A stretch of DNA of 64,000 nt, taken from contig NZ_JAUFQR010000001.1 in NCBI RefSeq assembly GCF_030409875.1, forward strand, positions 62,001 to 126,000, written 5' to 3'. This document shows positions 29,501 to 37,961 of this stretch, one piece after another. The stretch comes from Chryseobacterium tructae (lineage in GTDB: Bacteria > Bacteroidota > Bacteroidia > Flavobacteriales > Weeksellaceae). Numbering within the stretch: position 1 is the stretch's first letter; every line of letters starts with the position of its first letter. The notes under the pieces are model-generated. The model made no database searches. It was given only the letters and a program-made list of their open reading frames with translations, and was not told the DNA's origin. The position numbers and the translations under genes are program-made.

Positions 29501-30343
29501 TTACTTTTTCTGAACAATTTTACCGTCATCCATAATCTGATAATGAGTTTTAGTTATCCTTTGACTATTTCCGTCAATCTTATGATCTGTAGTTACAGTA
29601 ACTTCACCTGTTTTATTAATGGCATAACTGCTGAATTCCTCCTTCTTATCATCTTTTCCGGGATCAAACCAAATCCCTTCTACATAGGCTTCGCCAACGA
29701 TGCTGTTATTCAATACGGTAAGCAGATAATAACGGTAATCAAAATCTCCGCAATCCATAGGGACAAGAATCAATTCAATATTTTTATATTTCGTTAAAGG
29801 AAAATATCGGAACGTTGGCTCTCCACAGCTGTACTGCTGGGAGCCTTCCAAAGCAAGATCAGTTTCGATAAACTTTACATCTACCTGAGGAAGACTTTCA
29901 ATAGGTAAGCTATAAATACCTTGCTTTAAAAGAGATTCTACCTGAATGGGTTCGCCTTTGCTTTTTCTCCATTTTTCTAAAGAAATGTATTCTCCGGAGA
30001 CAGGCTCTAAAATTTCCAAAACAGCACACTGGCTACTGGAAGCATGGAAAATATGATATGTTTCAAAACGATCTGGCCCATTATAACCTACGGAAATAGA
30101 ATAATCCCAGCCGTTATTTACTTTTGTGCTGTCTACAAGAAAACCGATTTTACCCTTTCCTTGGGTTTGTGAATCCAGAAACTTTGCCTGATCTTTTATT
30201 TCCTCCAAATCAAGAATTTTTTCCATGAAATTCGTAGAGAAACAGCCTTTTTCTGATACTTTTATTACCTCCTTTTTTACAGGTTCTTCTTTCTTGCATC
30301 CTATAAAAAGCATTGGAAGTAAGGTCAATAAAACTTTATACAT
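29501..30343 (-). CDS. Putative lipoprotein, unknown function
   Basis: A 280-aa protein with a lipoprotein signal ('LLTLLPMLFIGCKKEEP', lipobox Cys at about 16), so anchored in a membrane, probably the outer membrane. The mature region has alternating strands ('FLVDSTKVNNGWDYSISVGY', 'YHIFHASSSQCAVLEI') and several Cys residues. I do not recognise a named domain. It is convergent with the mutase gene and divergent from the leader-peptide unit at 30.4 kb. Confidence 0.75.
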   Translation of the reverse strand: MYKVLLTLLPMLFIGCKKEEPVKKEVIKVSEKGCFSTNFMEKILDLEEIKDQAKFLDSQTQGKGKIGFLVDSTKVNNGWDYSISVGYNGPDRFETYHIFHASSSQCAVLEILEPVSGEYISLEKWRKSKGEPIQVESLLKQGIYSLPIESLPQVDVKFIETDLALEGSQQYSCGEPTFRYFPLTKYKNIELILVPMDCGDFDYRYYLLTVLNNSIVGEAYVEGIWFDPGKDDKKEEFSSYAINKTGEVTVTTDHKIDGNSQRITKTHYQIMDDGKIVQKK

Positions 30344-30378
30344 AAAACTCTTTTTTCACAAAAATAAGATTTAAATAA

Positions 30379-30408
30379 TTGATGATTAAAAAAATAATTC
30401 TATATTTG
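30379..30408 (+). promoter_or_regulatory. Promoter of the orphan leader unit
   Basis: TTG (30379-30381) and TATATTTG (30401-30408) are 19 bp apart, a near-ideal Bacteroidota promoter. Transcription would start about 30415, 35 nt before the leader ORF. Confidence 0.75.
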
Positions 30409-30449
30409 CACCTGAAAATCAAGTTTAACCAATTAAAAACAACGAAGCA

Positions 30450-30527
30450 ATGTTCAGAACAAATCAGAATTCTACAGTTGGATTGCCCCTTATGGTGGTA
30501 AGGCTTCGCGGTTTGGTACATTCTTAG
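30450..30527 (+). CDS. Candidate leader peptide (25 aa) of an attenuator-like unit
   Basis: A 25-codon ORF sits between a near-perfect promoter and a terminator hairpin with no structural gene directly after. The peptide is rich in branched-chain residues at its C-terminal half ('GLPLMVVRLRGLV'), the kind of codon run used by leucine/isoleucine/valine attenuators. No biosynthetic gene follows. The next gene begins 200 nt past the terminator and belongs to an RNA-repair-like cluster. The peptide could therefore be an orphaned attenuator, or the transcript could be a small RNA in which the ORF is incidental. Coding is inferred from layout only. Confidence 0.45.
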   Translation: MFRTNQNSTVGLPLMVVRLRGLVHS

Positions 30528-30549
30528 AATAATAGTACAATACAATATC

Positions 30550-30582
30550 AAAACCCGAAGTCGTAAAGATTTCGGGTTTTTT
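30550..30582 (+). terminator. Terminator of the leader unit
   Basis: The stem AAAACCCGAA/TTCGGGTTTT (30550-30559 with 30571-30580) is followed by TT. It ends the short transcript begun near 30415, unless it is read through. Confidence 0.85.
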
Positions 30583-30779
30583 ATTGCGCAATATTTCAAA
30601 CTCTAGTTTCCCCGAAATTTTTTTAAGTGTTATTAAGAACAAGATAGCTGAGGTTTATACCTAAAACTATGATTGTTCATCATTATTAATTTATTCAACT
30701 AATGTTTTAGTTGATAAAAAGGATAGATTAAGTGCAAATCCTATATTTTGGATGTTGTCTCTGATATCCTGTGTCTTAC

Positions 30780-31529
30780 ATGGAAAATGATAATCTTCTG
30801 TCTTACCGGCTGAGAAGCCTGCGAAGCAGAAAAAGAACAATAAAAAAAGATGTAGAAAAACAGATAAGAAGAAAGTATCAACGTAGTAATAAACTTTGTG
30901 ATATCAAAAGAAATATCCCATGGATACCCTTAGAGAAACCTTATCAGAAAGGATTTGTAAGATTCTTCGCCGTTAGGGAAGATGTAATGAGATCCAAAGA
31001 CGGAGATTTCTTTGAAGGAATTTTGAAGAAGATTAATACCTATATGTATTCCGAAAGCCGCCAGTTTTTGAAAAAAAAGAAAAGATCAGGACGGAGAATA
31101 TATGTTGCGAGAGCCCAGAAGCTCAAGAATATCTCTTCTTATTCATGGAACGATCCAAAGTTTGGGCTTACTTCAAGAGAAAGAGAGTATTTCCTTAAAC
31201 AGGAAGAATACTGTTCTTTCCGGAAGACTTATGTGCCTTATTACGAATTCAAGGAACCCTGGAGATTTACTTTGCGTACAAGACCCAATATGATAACCCA
31301 TTATAAGCCTGTTGACTTTCAATTGGAAAAGGAAATCGCAGAGCTGGGATCCTATTTGGAACAGCATAAAGTTGGGGGAATTGTCCATAAAACAATCTAT
31401 GGCAGGTCATATTCATGGGATACGAAAACAGAAGATGCTGATCTTATCAAAAGCAGGAAATATAGTACCTGCACAATGTCTGCAACAGAGATTGCAGAAA
31501 GTTTTTTGGACGATGTGTCCTTTATTTAA
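30780..31529 (+). CDS. Basic protein of unknown function next to rtcB
   Basis: A 249-aa protein with a very basic N-terminus ('LRSLRSRKRTIKKDVEKQI', 'RRKYQRSNK') and many Lys, Arg, Tyr and Trp residues throughout, as in RNA-binding proteins. No signal peptide or membrane segment is seen, so it is cytosolic. It shows 'YQKGFVRFFAVREDVMRS' and a late 'TKTEDADLIKSRKYSTC'. I do not recognise a family. It ends only 11 nt before rtcB, implying an operon and a possible role with RNA. The ATG at 30780 is preferred to the GTG at 30771, which is 9 nt upstream and gives no better context. Confidence 0.72.
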   Translation: MENDNLLSYRLRSLRSRKRTIKKDVEKQIRRKYQRSNKLCDIKRNIPWIPLEKPYQKGFVRFFAVREDVMRSKDGDFFEGILKKINTYMYSESRQFLKKKKRSGRRIYVARAQKLKNISSYSWNDPKFGLTSREREYFLKQEEYCSFRKTYVPYYEFKEPWRFTLRTRPNMITHYKPVDFQLEKEIAELGSYLEQHKVGGIVHKTIYGRSYSWDTKTEDADLIKSRKYSTCTMSATEIAESFLDDVSFI

Positions 31530-31540
31530 AAACAAAAACA

Positions 31541-32932
31541 ATGGGAAATTTAAAACTAAAAGGAAAAGATATATTAAAACTGGGCTATCCAAACAATCAG
31601 AGTGTAAATGTAGCCTTGGAAGTGATGAAGAGAAATTTTGCAACTAAAAATATCCATTATGTAAAATCTCTTTTAAAGGAAATTCTAATTCATCCGGAAC
31701 AATTCGAAAAAGATTTAACCTTCGGACAAATTGCAGAAACCTTGATTTCTTCCAAAAAAACAGAAAAAAGAATGCTGAATTCACAGCGTGCAGCTTTTGA
31801 AATCTTCGGAAATAATATTTCAGAAGAAGCAAAAAACCAGTTGTACACCGCATTAAAGCTTCCCGTTTCTGTACAGGGCGCATTAATGCCCGATGCTCAT
31901 AGTGGTTATGGCCTTCCGATTGGAGGTGTTTTAGCAGTAGAAAATGCAGTGATTCCTTACGGAGTAGGAATGGACATTGGCTGCAGAATGAGCCTTAGTA
32001 TTTTGGATACACCCGTTTCATATCTGAACGGCGCAAGAGATAAATATGAAAAAGCTCTTGCCGAACATACGAAATTTGGAATGTATGAGACTCATAAATC
32101 TCATGTAGACCATGAAATCTTCGACAGAGATACATTTAACCTAATACCAATTCTGAGAAGACTAAAAGGAAAAGCCATCAAACAGATGGGATCTTCAGGA
32201 GGCGGAAACCATTTTGTGGAATTTGGAGAAGTGGAAATCACTGAAGAAGATCCGCAAATAGGGTTGCCAAAAGGGAAATACCTGGGAATCCTTTCACATA
32301 GTGGTTCAAGAGGATTGGGAGCTGAAATCGCTCAATATTACTCAAGAGTAGCAGTAGAACAATGTCCGTTGCCTAAAGAAGCTCAGCAATTCGCATGGTT
32401 GGATTTAAGTACACACTTAGGGTTGGAGTATTGGACGGCTATGAATCTTGCAGGAGATTATGCATCAGCCTGCCATGATGATATTCACAGAAGATTGGTA
32501 AAAGCAGTCGGTGGAAGAGTAAAAGCCCGAATCGAAAATCACCACAACTACGCTTGGAAAGAAATTCATAACGGAAAAGAAGTAATTGTTCACAGAAAAG
32601 GAGCAACCCCGGCTAATGAAAATGAATTAGGAATGATTCCGGGATCAATGACTGCCAAAGGGTTTATCGTTCGCGGAAAAGGAAATCCGGAATCTTTGAA
32701 TTCGGCTTCGCATGGAGCGGGTAGAGCTCATTCAAGAGGAGAATGCAGAAGTCTCTTCACTCAGAATGATATCAAAAAAGAATTGAAGCTTAAAGATGTT
32801 ACCCTTATGGGAGGAAATACAGAAGAGGCACCAATGGCTTATAAAGATATTCACGAAGTAATGAATGCACAAAGTGAATTGGTAGACATTCTGGGAACAT
32901 TCCAGCCAAGAATTGTGAGAATGGATAAATAA
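31541..32932 (+). CDS. rtcB: RtcB family RNA ligase
   Basis: GTP- and manganese-dependent RNA ligase that joins a 2',3'-cyclic phosphate or 3'-phosphate end to a 5'-hydroxyl, healing RNAs cut by ribotoxins or endonucleases. The metal-binding motif is 'GVGMDIGCRMS' (D145, C148). Other conserved blocks are 'MGSSGGGNHFVEFGEVE', 'LSHSGSRGLG', 'ENHHNYAWKE', and 'NSASHGAGRAHSRGEC', where His391 is the likely guanylated residue. At 463 aa it is full length. It lies in a run with a basic protein upstream and nucleotidyltransferase, prfH and TPR genes downstream. RtcB-PrfH pairs are known in other bacteria as a repair pathway for cleaved ribosomal RNA. Confidence 0.95.
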   Translation: MGNLKLKGKDILKLGYPNNQSVNVALEVMKRNFATKNIHYVKSLLKEILIHPEQFEKDLTFGQIAETLISSKKTEKRMLNSQRAAFEIFGNNISEEAKNQLYTALKLPVSVQGALMPDAHSGYGLPIGGVLAVENAVIPYGVGMDIGCRMSLSILDTPVSYLNGARDKYEKALAEHTKFGMYETHKSHVDHEIFDRDTFNLIPILRRLKGKAIKQMGSSGGGNHFVEFGEVEITEEDPQIGLPKGKYLGILSHSGSRGLGAEIAQYYSRVAVEQCPLPKEAQQFAWLDLSTHLGLEYWTAMNLAGDYASACHDDIHRRLVKAVGGRVKARIENHHNYAWKEIHNGKEVIVHRKGATPANENELGMIPGSMTAKGFIVRGKGNPESLNSASHGAGRAHSRGECRSLFTQNDIKKELKLKDVTLMGGNTEEAPMAYKDIHEVMNAQSELVDILGTFQPRIVRMDK

Positions 32933-32989
32933 CTAAAATGATCGATTGTGATCGTTGCATTCTCTGGAAAAGCGGATGATAACTCCACC

Positions 32990-33022
32990 AAACCTTATAG
33001 GTTTTTAAAGCCTATAAGGTTT
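32990..33022. repeat. 12-bp inverted repeat (AAACCTTATAGG...CCTATAAGGTTT)
   Basis: A perfect 12-bp stem with a 9-nt loop lies between rtcB and the nucleotidyltransferase gene. It has no T tract after it, so it is a weak terminator at best. It resembles the short dispersed palindromes common in flavobacterial intergenic DNA. Only one copy is visible in this window. Confidence 0.6.
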
Positions 33023-33105
33023 AATAAAACAGAGCTTACAGTAACTCATCAACAAAATCAGGTAGCTAATTAATAATCACAAAATCTTAACTAAAGAACA
33101 AAAAA

Positions 33106-33651
33106 ATGGGAGCACCTCATAACATAAAAAGATATGGAGAACTCTGGCCTGAATTCAGAATCAGGTTAGGACTCGAAGTTTTAGAAAAATTAAAGAATAA
33201 AATTATAATATCCGGTGGATGGGCATGGCATTTCATGTCAGAAACAGGACATACTGAATATAAACATTCTCATGATCATAAAGATATTGATGTGTTTGTA
33301 AAGAAAGAAAATGTAGCAGAAGTTGTGATGCTCCTGCAGCAGGAAGGTTTTCAAAAAGTCTGGACACGATATGATCATTTACCCAGCCAGGAAAACTTTA
33401 GACGATATGAAAAAACAGTAGAACTAGAAAACGAAAAACTTCACAGAATTACCATTGATTTCTTTGAAAGAAATGATCTTGATACTGTAGACGTAAATGG
33501 ATTTACAATAGTGAAGCCCGATGTTTTATTATCATTCTACAGAAATATTCATTCCAGTGATAAATGCTGGGCAGTAATGGCTGCAAAAGAATTATTAGAA
33601 AAGGGGATAGACCCTGTTGGACATCCTTTATTAAGCAAAATGCCAAAATAA
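33106..33651 (+). CDS. Nucleotidyltransferase-fold protein
   Basis: A 181-aa cytosolic protein with the minimal nucleotidyltransferase pattern. 'IIISGGWAWHFMSETGH' supplies the GG motif, 'HDHKDIDVFV' the paired acidic DxD metal ligands, and 'HRITIDFFERN' the third Asp. The layout is like the AadB/AbiEii-type nucleotidyltransferases, which add NMP to antibiotics, proteins or RNA ends. It ends 2 nt before prfH, so the two are translated together. Given rtcB and prfH as neighbours, it may act on RNA ends (for example a 3' terminus) or modify a translation factor; this is inference. Confidence 0.78.
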   Translation: MGAPHNIKRYGELWPEFRIRLGLEVLEKLKNKIIISGGWAWHFMSETGHTEYKHSHDHKDIDVFVKKENVAEVVMLLQQEGFQKVWTRYDHLPSQENFRRYEKTVELENEKLHRITIDFFERNDLDTVDVNGFTIVKPDVLLSFYRNIHSSDKCWAVMAAKELLEKGIDPVGHPLLSKMPK

Positions 33652-33653
33652 CA

Positions 33654-34352
33654 ATGGAAAAATTAATACAAATCACTTCCGGAAGAGGGCCTTTGGAATG
33701 CCAGTGGGTAGTTGCCAAGGTATTGAAAACTTTTTTGGAAGAAGCAACACAAAATAAAATAGAATATGAGCTCATCCACCGTGAAAATGGAGATGAAAAT
33801 TTGACCTTAAAATCCGTTACCCTCCTTTTAAAAGGAAAAGAAATAGCAGAATTTTTGAAAAGCTGGGTGGGAAGTATTTGCTGGACAGGAAAGAGTACTT
33901 TCAGAAAACTGCATAAAAGGAGCAATTGGTTTATAGGTGTTTTTGAATTGGAAAATCTGGAAAAATCTGACTTCAATGAAAAAGATATCAGATTTCAGAC
34001 AACCAGAAGTCAGGGAAGCGGTGGGCAAAATGTGAATAAAGTGAATACTGCAGTTCGTGCTACCCATATTCCTAGTGGAGAGTCCGTATTTGTACAGGAC
34101 TCCCGTTCCCAGCTGGAGAATAAAAAGTTGTCTATTGTCAGACTAAAAGAGAAAGTATTGTCAGTATATCTCCAGCAGCTTGAAAAGAACATGAAAGAAA
34201 CCTGGAGCTCTCATCTTCAGGTACAGCGGGGAAGCCCGGTTCGTTCATTTTCCGGAACTGATTTTAAAAAGAATTATGAAAACAAGTCATTCAAAAAACA
34301 GCGGAATGCCTTGAAAAATGAACTAAAAAACTACAGAAATGACCTTAACTAA
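33654..34352 (+). CDS. prfH: Peptide chain release factor-like protein PrfH
   Basis: A divergent, shortened release factor of 232 aa. It keeps the peptidyl-tRNA hydrolysis motif GGQ at residues 123-125 ('[20 protein letters not shown]') and the surrounding 'HIPSGESVFVQDSRSQ', but lacks domain 1 of RF1/RF2. It matches PrfH. Published work on the RtcB2-PrfH pair shows PrfH releasing peptides from ribosomes whose 16S rRNA was cut in the decoding centre, so that RtcB can religate the RNA. The gene starts 2 nt after the nucleotidyltransferase stop and overlaps the TPR gene start. The ATG at 33654 is chosen over an upstream frame-extended start inside the previous gene. Confidence 0.93.
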   Translation: MEKLIQITSGRGPLECQWVVAKVLKTFLEEATQNKIEYELIHRENGDENLTLKSVTLLLKGKEIAEFLKSWVGSICWTGKSTFRKLHKRSNWFIGVFELENLEKSDFNEKDIRFQTTRSQGSGGQNVNKVNTAVRATHIPSGESVFVQDSRSQLENKKLSIVRLKEKVLSVYLQQLEKNMKETWSSHLQVQRGSPVRSFSGTDFKKNYENKSFKKQRNALKNELKNYRNDLN

Positions 34353-34863
34353 AAGTAAATATTATTTTGAGGCTCTGGACAATTATCCATATAGTCTTCC
34401 TAATTGCCTGGAAGCATTGAATTATGCCTTGTCTTACGATCCAGAAGATGCAGACAGCCTTTGTCTGATGGGAAGGATCTATAATGAGATTCTTACAGAT
34501 TATGAACAGGCCAAACTCTATTTTGAGGAAGCAATGCAATATAATATGGGCAGCTTGAGTGTTCCACAGTATTATATTAAATGCCTGCTGGATAATGAAG
34601 ACTTGGATGAAGCAGAAAAGCTGATTGAATACGCAATGAAGATAAAAGGAATTGATAAATGCAGAATTCTTATTCAGCAGTCGTTGCTTTTCGAAATCAG
34701 ATTGGACTATAAAAAAGCAATCGAACCATTGAAAAAAGCCAGAAGCTTTGCCTACGATCAGTGTATGATTGATTTTTTGAAAAACAGAGAAAAATTTGTC
34801 AAAGCAAAAATGCCTAAAAAGCCAAAGAAAAAAGTAATTAAAAAGAAGAAGGAGACTCAATAA
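34339..34863 (+). CDS. TPR-repeat protein
   Basis: A 174-aa soluble protein built of tetratricopeptide repeats: 'CLEALNYALSYDPEDADSLC', 'YEQAKLYFEEAMQYN' and 'YKKAIEPLKKARSFAYD' show the A/B helix pattern. The C-terminus is strongly basic ('KAKMPKKPKKKVIKKKKE'), which could bind RNA. Its ATG overlaps the last 14 nt of prfH, so it is coupled to that gene. A terminator overlaps its stop, so it is the last gene of the cluster. Likely a scaffold; partner unknown. Confidence 0.82.
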   Translation: MTLTKSKYYFEALDNYPYSLPNCLEALNYALSYDPEDADSLCLMGRIYNEILTDYEQAKLYFEEAMQYNMGSLSVPQYYIKCLLDNEDLDEAEKLIEYAMKIKGIDKCRILIQQSLLFEIRLDYKKAIEPLKKARSFAYDQCMIDFLKNREKFVKAKMPKKPKKKVIKKKKETQ

Positions 34864-34875
34864 GTCTCCTTTTTT
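34851..34875 (+). terminator. Terminator overlapping the TPR gene stop
   Basis: The stem GGAGACT/AGTCTCC (34851-34857 with 34863-34869) is followed by TTTTTT. It closes the rtcB-prfH cluster. Confidence 0.85.
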
Positions 34876-35101
34876 ATTGGAAAAGTGATGATATTTTTCG
34901 TCAAATATTATTAAATCAAATAGATGTTTAATGGTCTCATTTTTAACTTGTTATTGTGCTTTTGTTTGGGGGGGAGTGAAATTTATAAAATAAAATGACA
35001 ATTAAAGATGTAAGAAGATAACCTTAAAATGAGGAATGATAGCAAAATGAAGAATTGTTTTGATTTTCTTTATTTTTTTGTGGGTTTTGTTGTTGATGAT
35101 G

Positions 35102-37685
35102 TATAAGTTGCATAGCTTAAATGTAAAATATGAATAGAAAATTATTTTTAATACCAGTTTTGACAGCGGTGTTTTTTGCCTTTGGTAAAATCAATGCTCA
35201 AAATTCTACAAAACTTATCCAGGAGTATTATCAGAAAAGCGGAAAGCTGACACAGAAGAATAATGCTGGTGATAAGGTTGGGGTAATGATTCTGAACGAA
35301 GATTTTTCAAAAAGCTTAGGAGTCAATATTGTCAACGTACAACAGACTTATGATGGTCTTAGAATGTATAATGCATTGGGAAAGGTCATTATTAAGGGAG
35401 ATCAGATCATTTCTGAAAACAATGATTTCAGTAGAAATGTGGTGGTTGCCAATCAAAAAAAAATACAGGAAAGATTTTCTGAGGATTTTCTGAAACAAAA
35501 ATTAGGACTTACCGGAATTTCTGAAGTAAATTATCTTCCAGATGTTTACTTTGATAAAAATGGAGTTCATGTTGTTTCAAAAGAATTATTTGTTACGGAT
35601 AAAAGCTCTTCAGAAGTATGGCATATTATTGCAGATGCCAGTACCGGAGAAATTCTAAGCAAAGATAATACAACATTGAGCTGTAATTTTGAAAGCAATG
35701 AATATTCATATGCCTCAGATACTGAACAATATGGAAATAACAATGTACAGTTCCAGGATGCAGATTTACTGCCCCCAACCAATGCTTCCTATAATATTTT
35801 TCCACTTCCTGTAGAAGCCCCTACTTTTGGAGGTCGTACGATTGTTAATAATCCATGGGACTTAACCGCATCACCTGAAGGTTGGCATTCAGACGGAACT
35901 AATAACTATACTATTACAAGAGGAAATAATGTGCATGCCTATTCAGATCAGGATAATGCCGATATTCCTGGATATTCTCCTGATGGTGGAAATACATTGA
36001 ATTTTAACTTTCCTTTCGCAGATGGAAGATATGATGATCCTTTTGCTTATAGAGACATAGCGATTACCAATCTGTTTTACCTGAATAATAAGATGCATGA
36101 TATATTCTATAAATTTGGATTTACAGAATCTGCAAGAAATTTTCAAACCAACAATTTTGGCCTTGGAGGTCTTGGAGGTGATGCAGTAAGAGCTGAGGCT
36201 TTTGATGGTGGTGATTTAAACAACGCCAATTTCAATCCAGGATATGAAAGCACTATTTCAGGAACAACTTATGCTACGACACCAAGAATGCAGATGTACT
36301 TTTTTAACAGAGAGCAAACAAGTGCAGATCCTATTGTAAGATATCAATATAATGCTCCTGCTGCATTGGTTAACAGACCTAAAGTATTGACTGAAAGAGC
36401 TTCATTTGGGCCTATTTTTGGAGCGCCGGTAACAGGAGAGCTTACTATTTCTGTACCAGCAAATGCTTGTACCGCACCTGCAGCTGGAAGTCTTACGAAT
36501 AAGATCGCCATTATGACCAGTACCGGTTGTGAATATGGGCTTAAAGTTTTGAATGCCCAAAATGCAGGAGCTATAGGAGTTATTGTTTACAGACCATCTT
36601 CTGATACTCCTATAAGTATGGGGCCAGGAACTGTTGGAACTCAGGTAACCATTCCTACTATCAATATGGGGAAAACAGAAGGGAAGTTTATGGTAGATCA
36701 GATCAATGCCGGAACTACAATAAATGCAACATTAAACTTCGATTATAGTGGATTCAGAAACTCTAGTTTTGATAACGGAATTATTGCCCACGAGTATGGA
36801 CATGGTATTTCAAATCGATTGATAGGAAGAGGGTACAGCTGTCTTTCTGTAGCTATTTCAGCAGAGCAAATGGGTGAAGGCTGGTCTGATTATTTTGCAC
36901 TCATGTTGACTACAAACCCTGGAGATACTTCTGCACTGGCAAGAGGAATGGGAACCTATATAACAAGAAATCCTACCACAGGAGTAGGAATGAGACCTGC
37001 TAAATATTCTCCTGATTTTGGAGTAAATAGTTATACCTATGGAAAAACAAATACTGTTAGTAATTCTCACTCCATAGGCTTTATTTGGGCTACTATGTTA
37101 TGGGATCTTACCTGGAAGTATATTGAAAAATATGGATATAATAGTGATGTATTGGCAAGTACAACCTCGGGAAATGCAAAAGCGTTACAAATTGTAGTTG
37201 ATGGATTAAAGCTTCAGTCTTGTAATCCTACATTTATAGACGGAAGAAATGCTATTCTTCAGGCAGATGCTGTTGGAAATGCGGGAGCGGATAAGTGTAT
37301 GATATGGAAGGCTTTTGCAAGAAGAGGGCTGGGGGTAAATGCATCTGCAGGGGTTAATAATGTAGCGAATGATCAGGTAGAAGATTTTACCATACCACAG
37401 GAATGCAACGGAACATTAGCAAATCAGGAAATTAAAAAAGAAGATCAGAAATTTATTGTATTTCCTAATCCAACTTATGATGAATTCTTTGTAGGCAATA
37501 TAGATCAATCATCAAAAGAAGTAAGAATTAGAATGTTTGATATGTCAGGGAAGCTCATACTCTCTGATTCAAGAGAAGCTGCCTCCAGAAAAGCAGTTTC
37601 TACAAAAGGATTTACCAAACGAGTTTATATGGTTCACATTCAGCAGGGAGATAAAATTCAGGTAGAAAAACTGATGGTAAGATAA
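35102..37685 (+). repeat. Tandem duplication, unit 1 (M36 protease gene with upstream leader)
   Basis: This unit is highly similar to 37962-40526. The similarity starts in the upstream TATAAGTTGCATAGCTTAAATG leader (about 28 bp before the ATG) and runs through the whole gene. The 280 bp between units is AT-rich and shows no gene. Confidence 0.9.
35130..37685 (+). CDS. Secreted M36 (fungalysin) metallopeptidase, PA domain, T9SS tail
   Basis: Secreted zinc protease of 851 aa. A signal peptide ('PVLTAVFFAFGKINAQ') is followed by an FTP propeptide (about 25-190) that keeps the enzyme inactive. The M36 catalytic domain has the zinc motif HEYGH at 554-558 ('NGIIAHEYGHGISNRL') and the second-ligand region 'EQMGEGWSDYFALML'. 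A protease-associated (PA) domain is inserted at about 430-535 ('GELTISVPANACTAP', 'CEYGLKVLNAQNAGAIG'). The C-terminus is a T9SS type A sorting domain ('FIVFPNPTYDEFFVGN', 'MFDMSGKLILSD'). Likely a secreted or cell-surface endopeptidase for protein scavenging. It is intact, unlike its downstream copy. Confidence 0.95.
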   Translation: MNRKLFLIPVLTAVFFAFGKINAQNSTKLIQEYYQKSGKLTQKNNAGDKVGVMILNEDFSKSLGVNIVNVQQTYDGLRMYNALGKVIIKGDQIISENNDFSRNVVVANQKKIQERFSEDFLKQKLGLTGISEVNYLPDVYFDKNGVHVVSKELFVTDKSSSEVWHIIADASTGEILSKDNTTLSCNFESNEYSYASDTEQYGNNNVQFQDADLLPPTNASYNIFPLPVEAPTFGGRTIVNNPWDLTASPEGWHSDGTNNYTITRGNNVHAYSDQDNADIPGYSPDGGNTLNFNFPFADGRYDDPFAYRDIAITNLFYLNNKMHDIFYKFGFTESARNFQTNNFGLGGLGGDAVRAEAFDGGDLNNANFNPGYESTISGTTYATTPRMQMYFFNREQTSADPIVRYQYNAPAALVNRPKVLTERASFGPIFGAPVTGELTISVPANACTAPAAGSLTNKIAIMTSTGCEYGLKVLNAQNAGAIGVIVYRPSSDTPISMGPGTVGTQVTIPTINMGKTEGKFMVDQINAGTTINATLNFDYSGFRNSSFDNGIIAHEYGHGISNRLIGRGYSCLSVAISAEQMGEGWSDYFALMLTTNPGDTSALARGMGTYITRNPTTGVGMRPAKYSPDFGVNSYTYGKTNTVSNSHSIGFIWATMLWDLTWKYIEKYGYNSDVLASTTSGNAKALQIVVDGLKLQSCNPTFIDGRNAILQADAVGNAGADKCMIWKAFARRGLGVNASAGVNNVANDQVEDFTIPQECNGTLANQEIKKEDQKFIVFPNPTYDEFFVGNIDQSSKEVRIRMFDMSGKLILSDSREAASRKAVSTKGFTKRVYMVHIQQGDKIQVEKLMVR

Positions 37686-37706
37686 TTACTTGCTTACTTA
37701 ATATAA

Positions 37707-37745
37707 AAAAGACTGTTTCATAACTTATGAAGCAGTCTTTTTTTG
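37707..37745 (+). terminator. Terminator after M36 copy 1
   Basis: AAAGACTG.TTTCAT pairs with ATGAAGCAGTCTTT, one bulge, followed by a T tract. Confidence 0.82.
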
Positions 37746-37961
37746 TGAAATTCTTTACAAATAATTTTTTTAAACTTAAATAATTTTCAATTTCTATTGT
37801 CTGAATATGATGTATTATATGTTAATGAATTAATTAAGTGAAATTAATAAATTAAAATTATTGAAATAGAGAATAAAATTAATTTAAAATAAATAAATTT
37901 AATCAAATTGACACATTTGTCTTGATTTTGTAATTAAAACAATGATTTTGTGTTAATAATA

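Noticed and set aside
30336..30599. Minus-strand 87-codon ORF over the leader unit
   Set aside because: It runs antisense through a promoter, leader ORF and terminator, and its composition is not protein-like.
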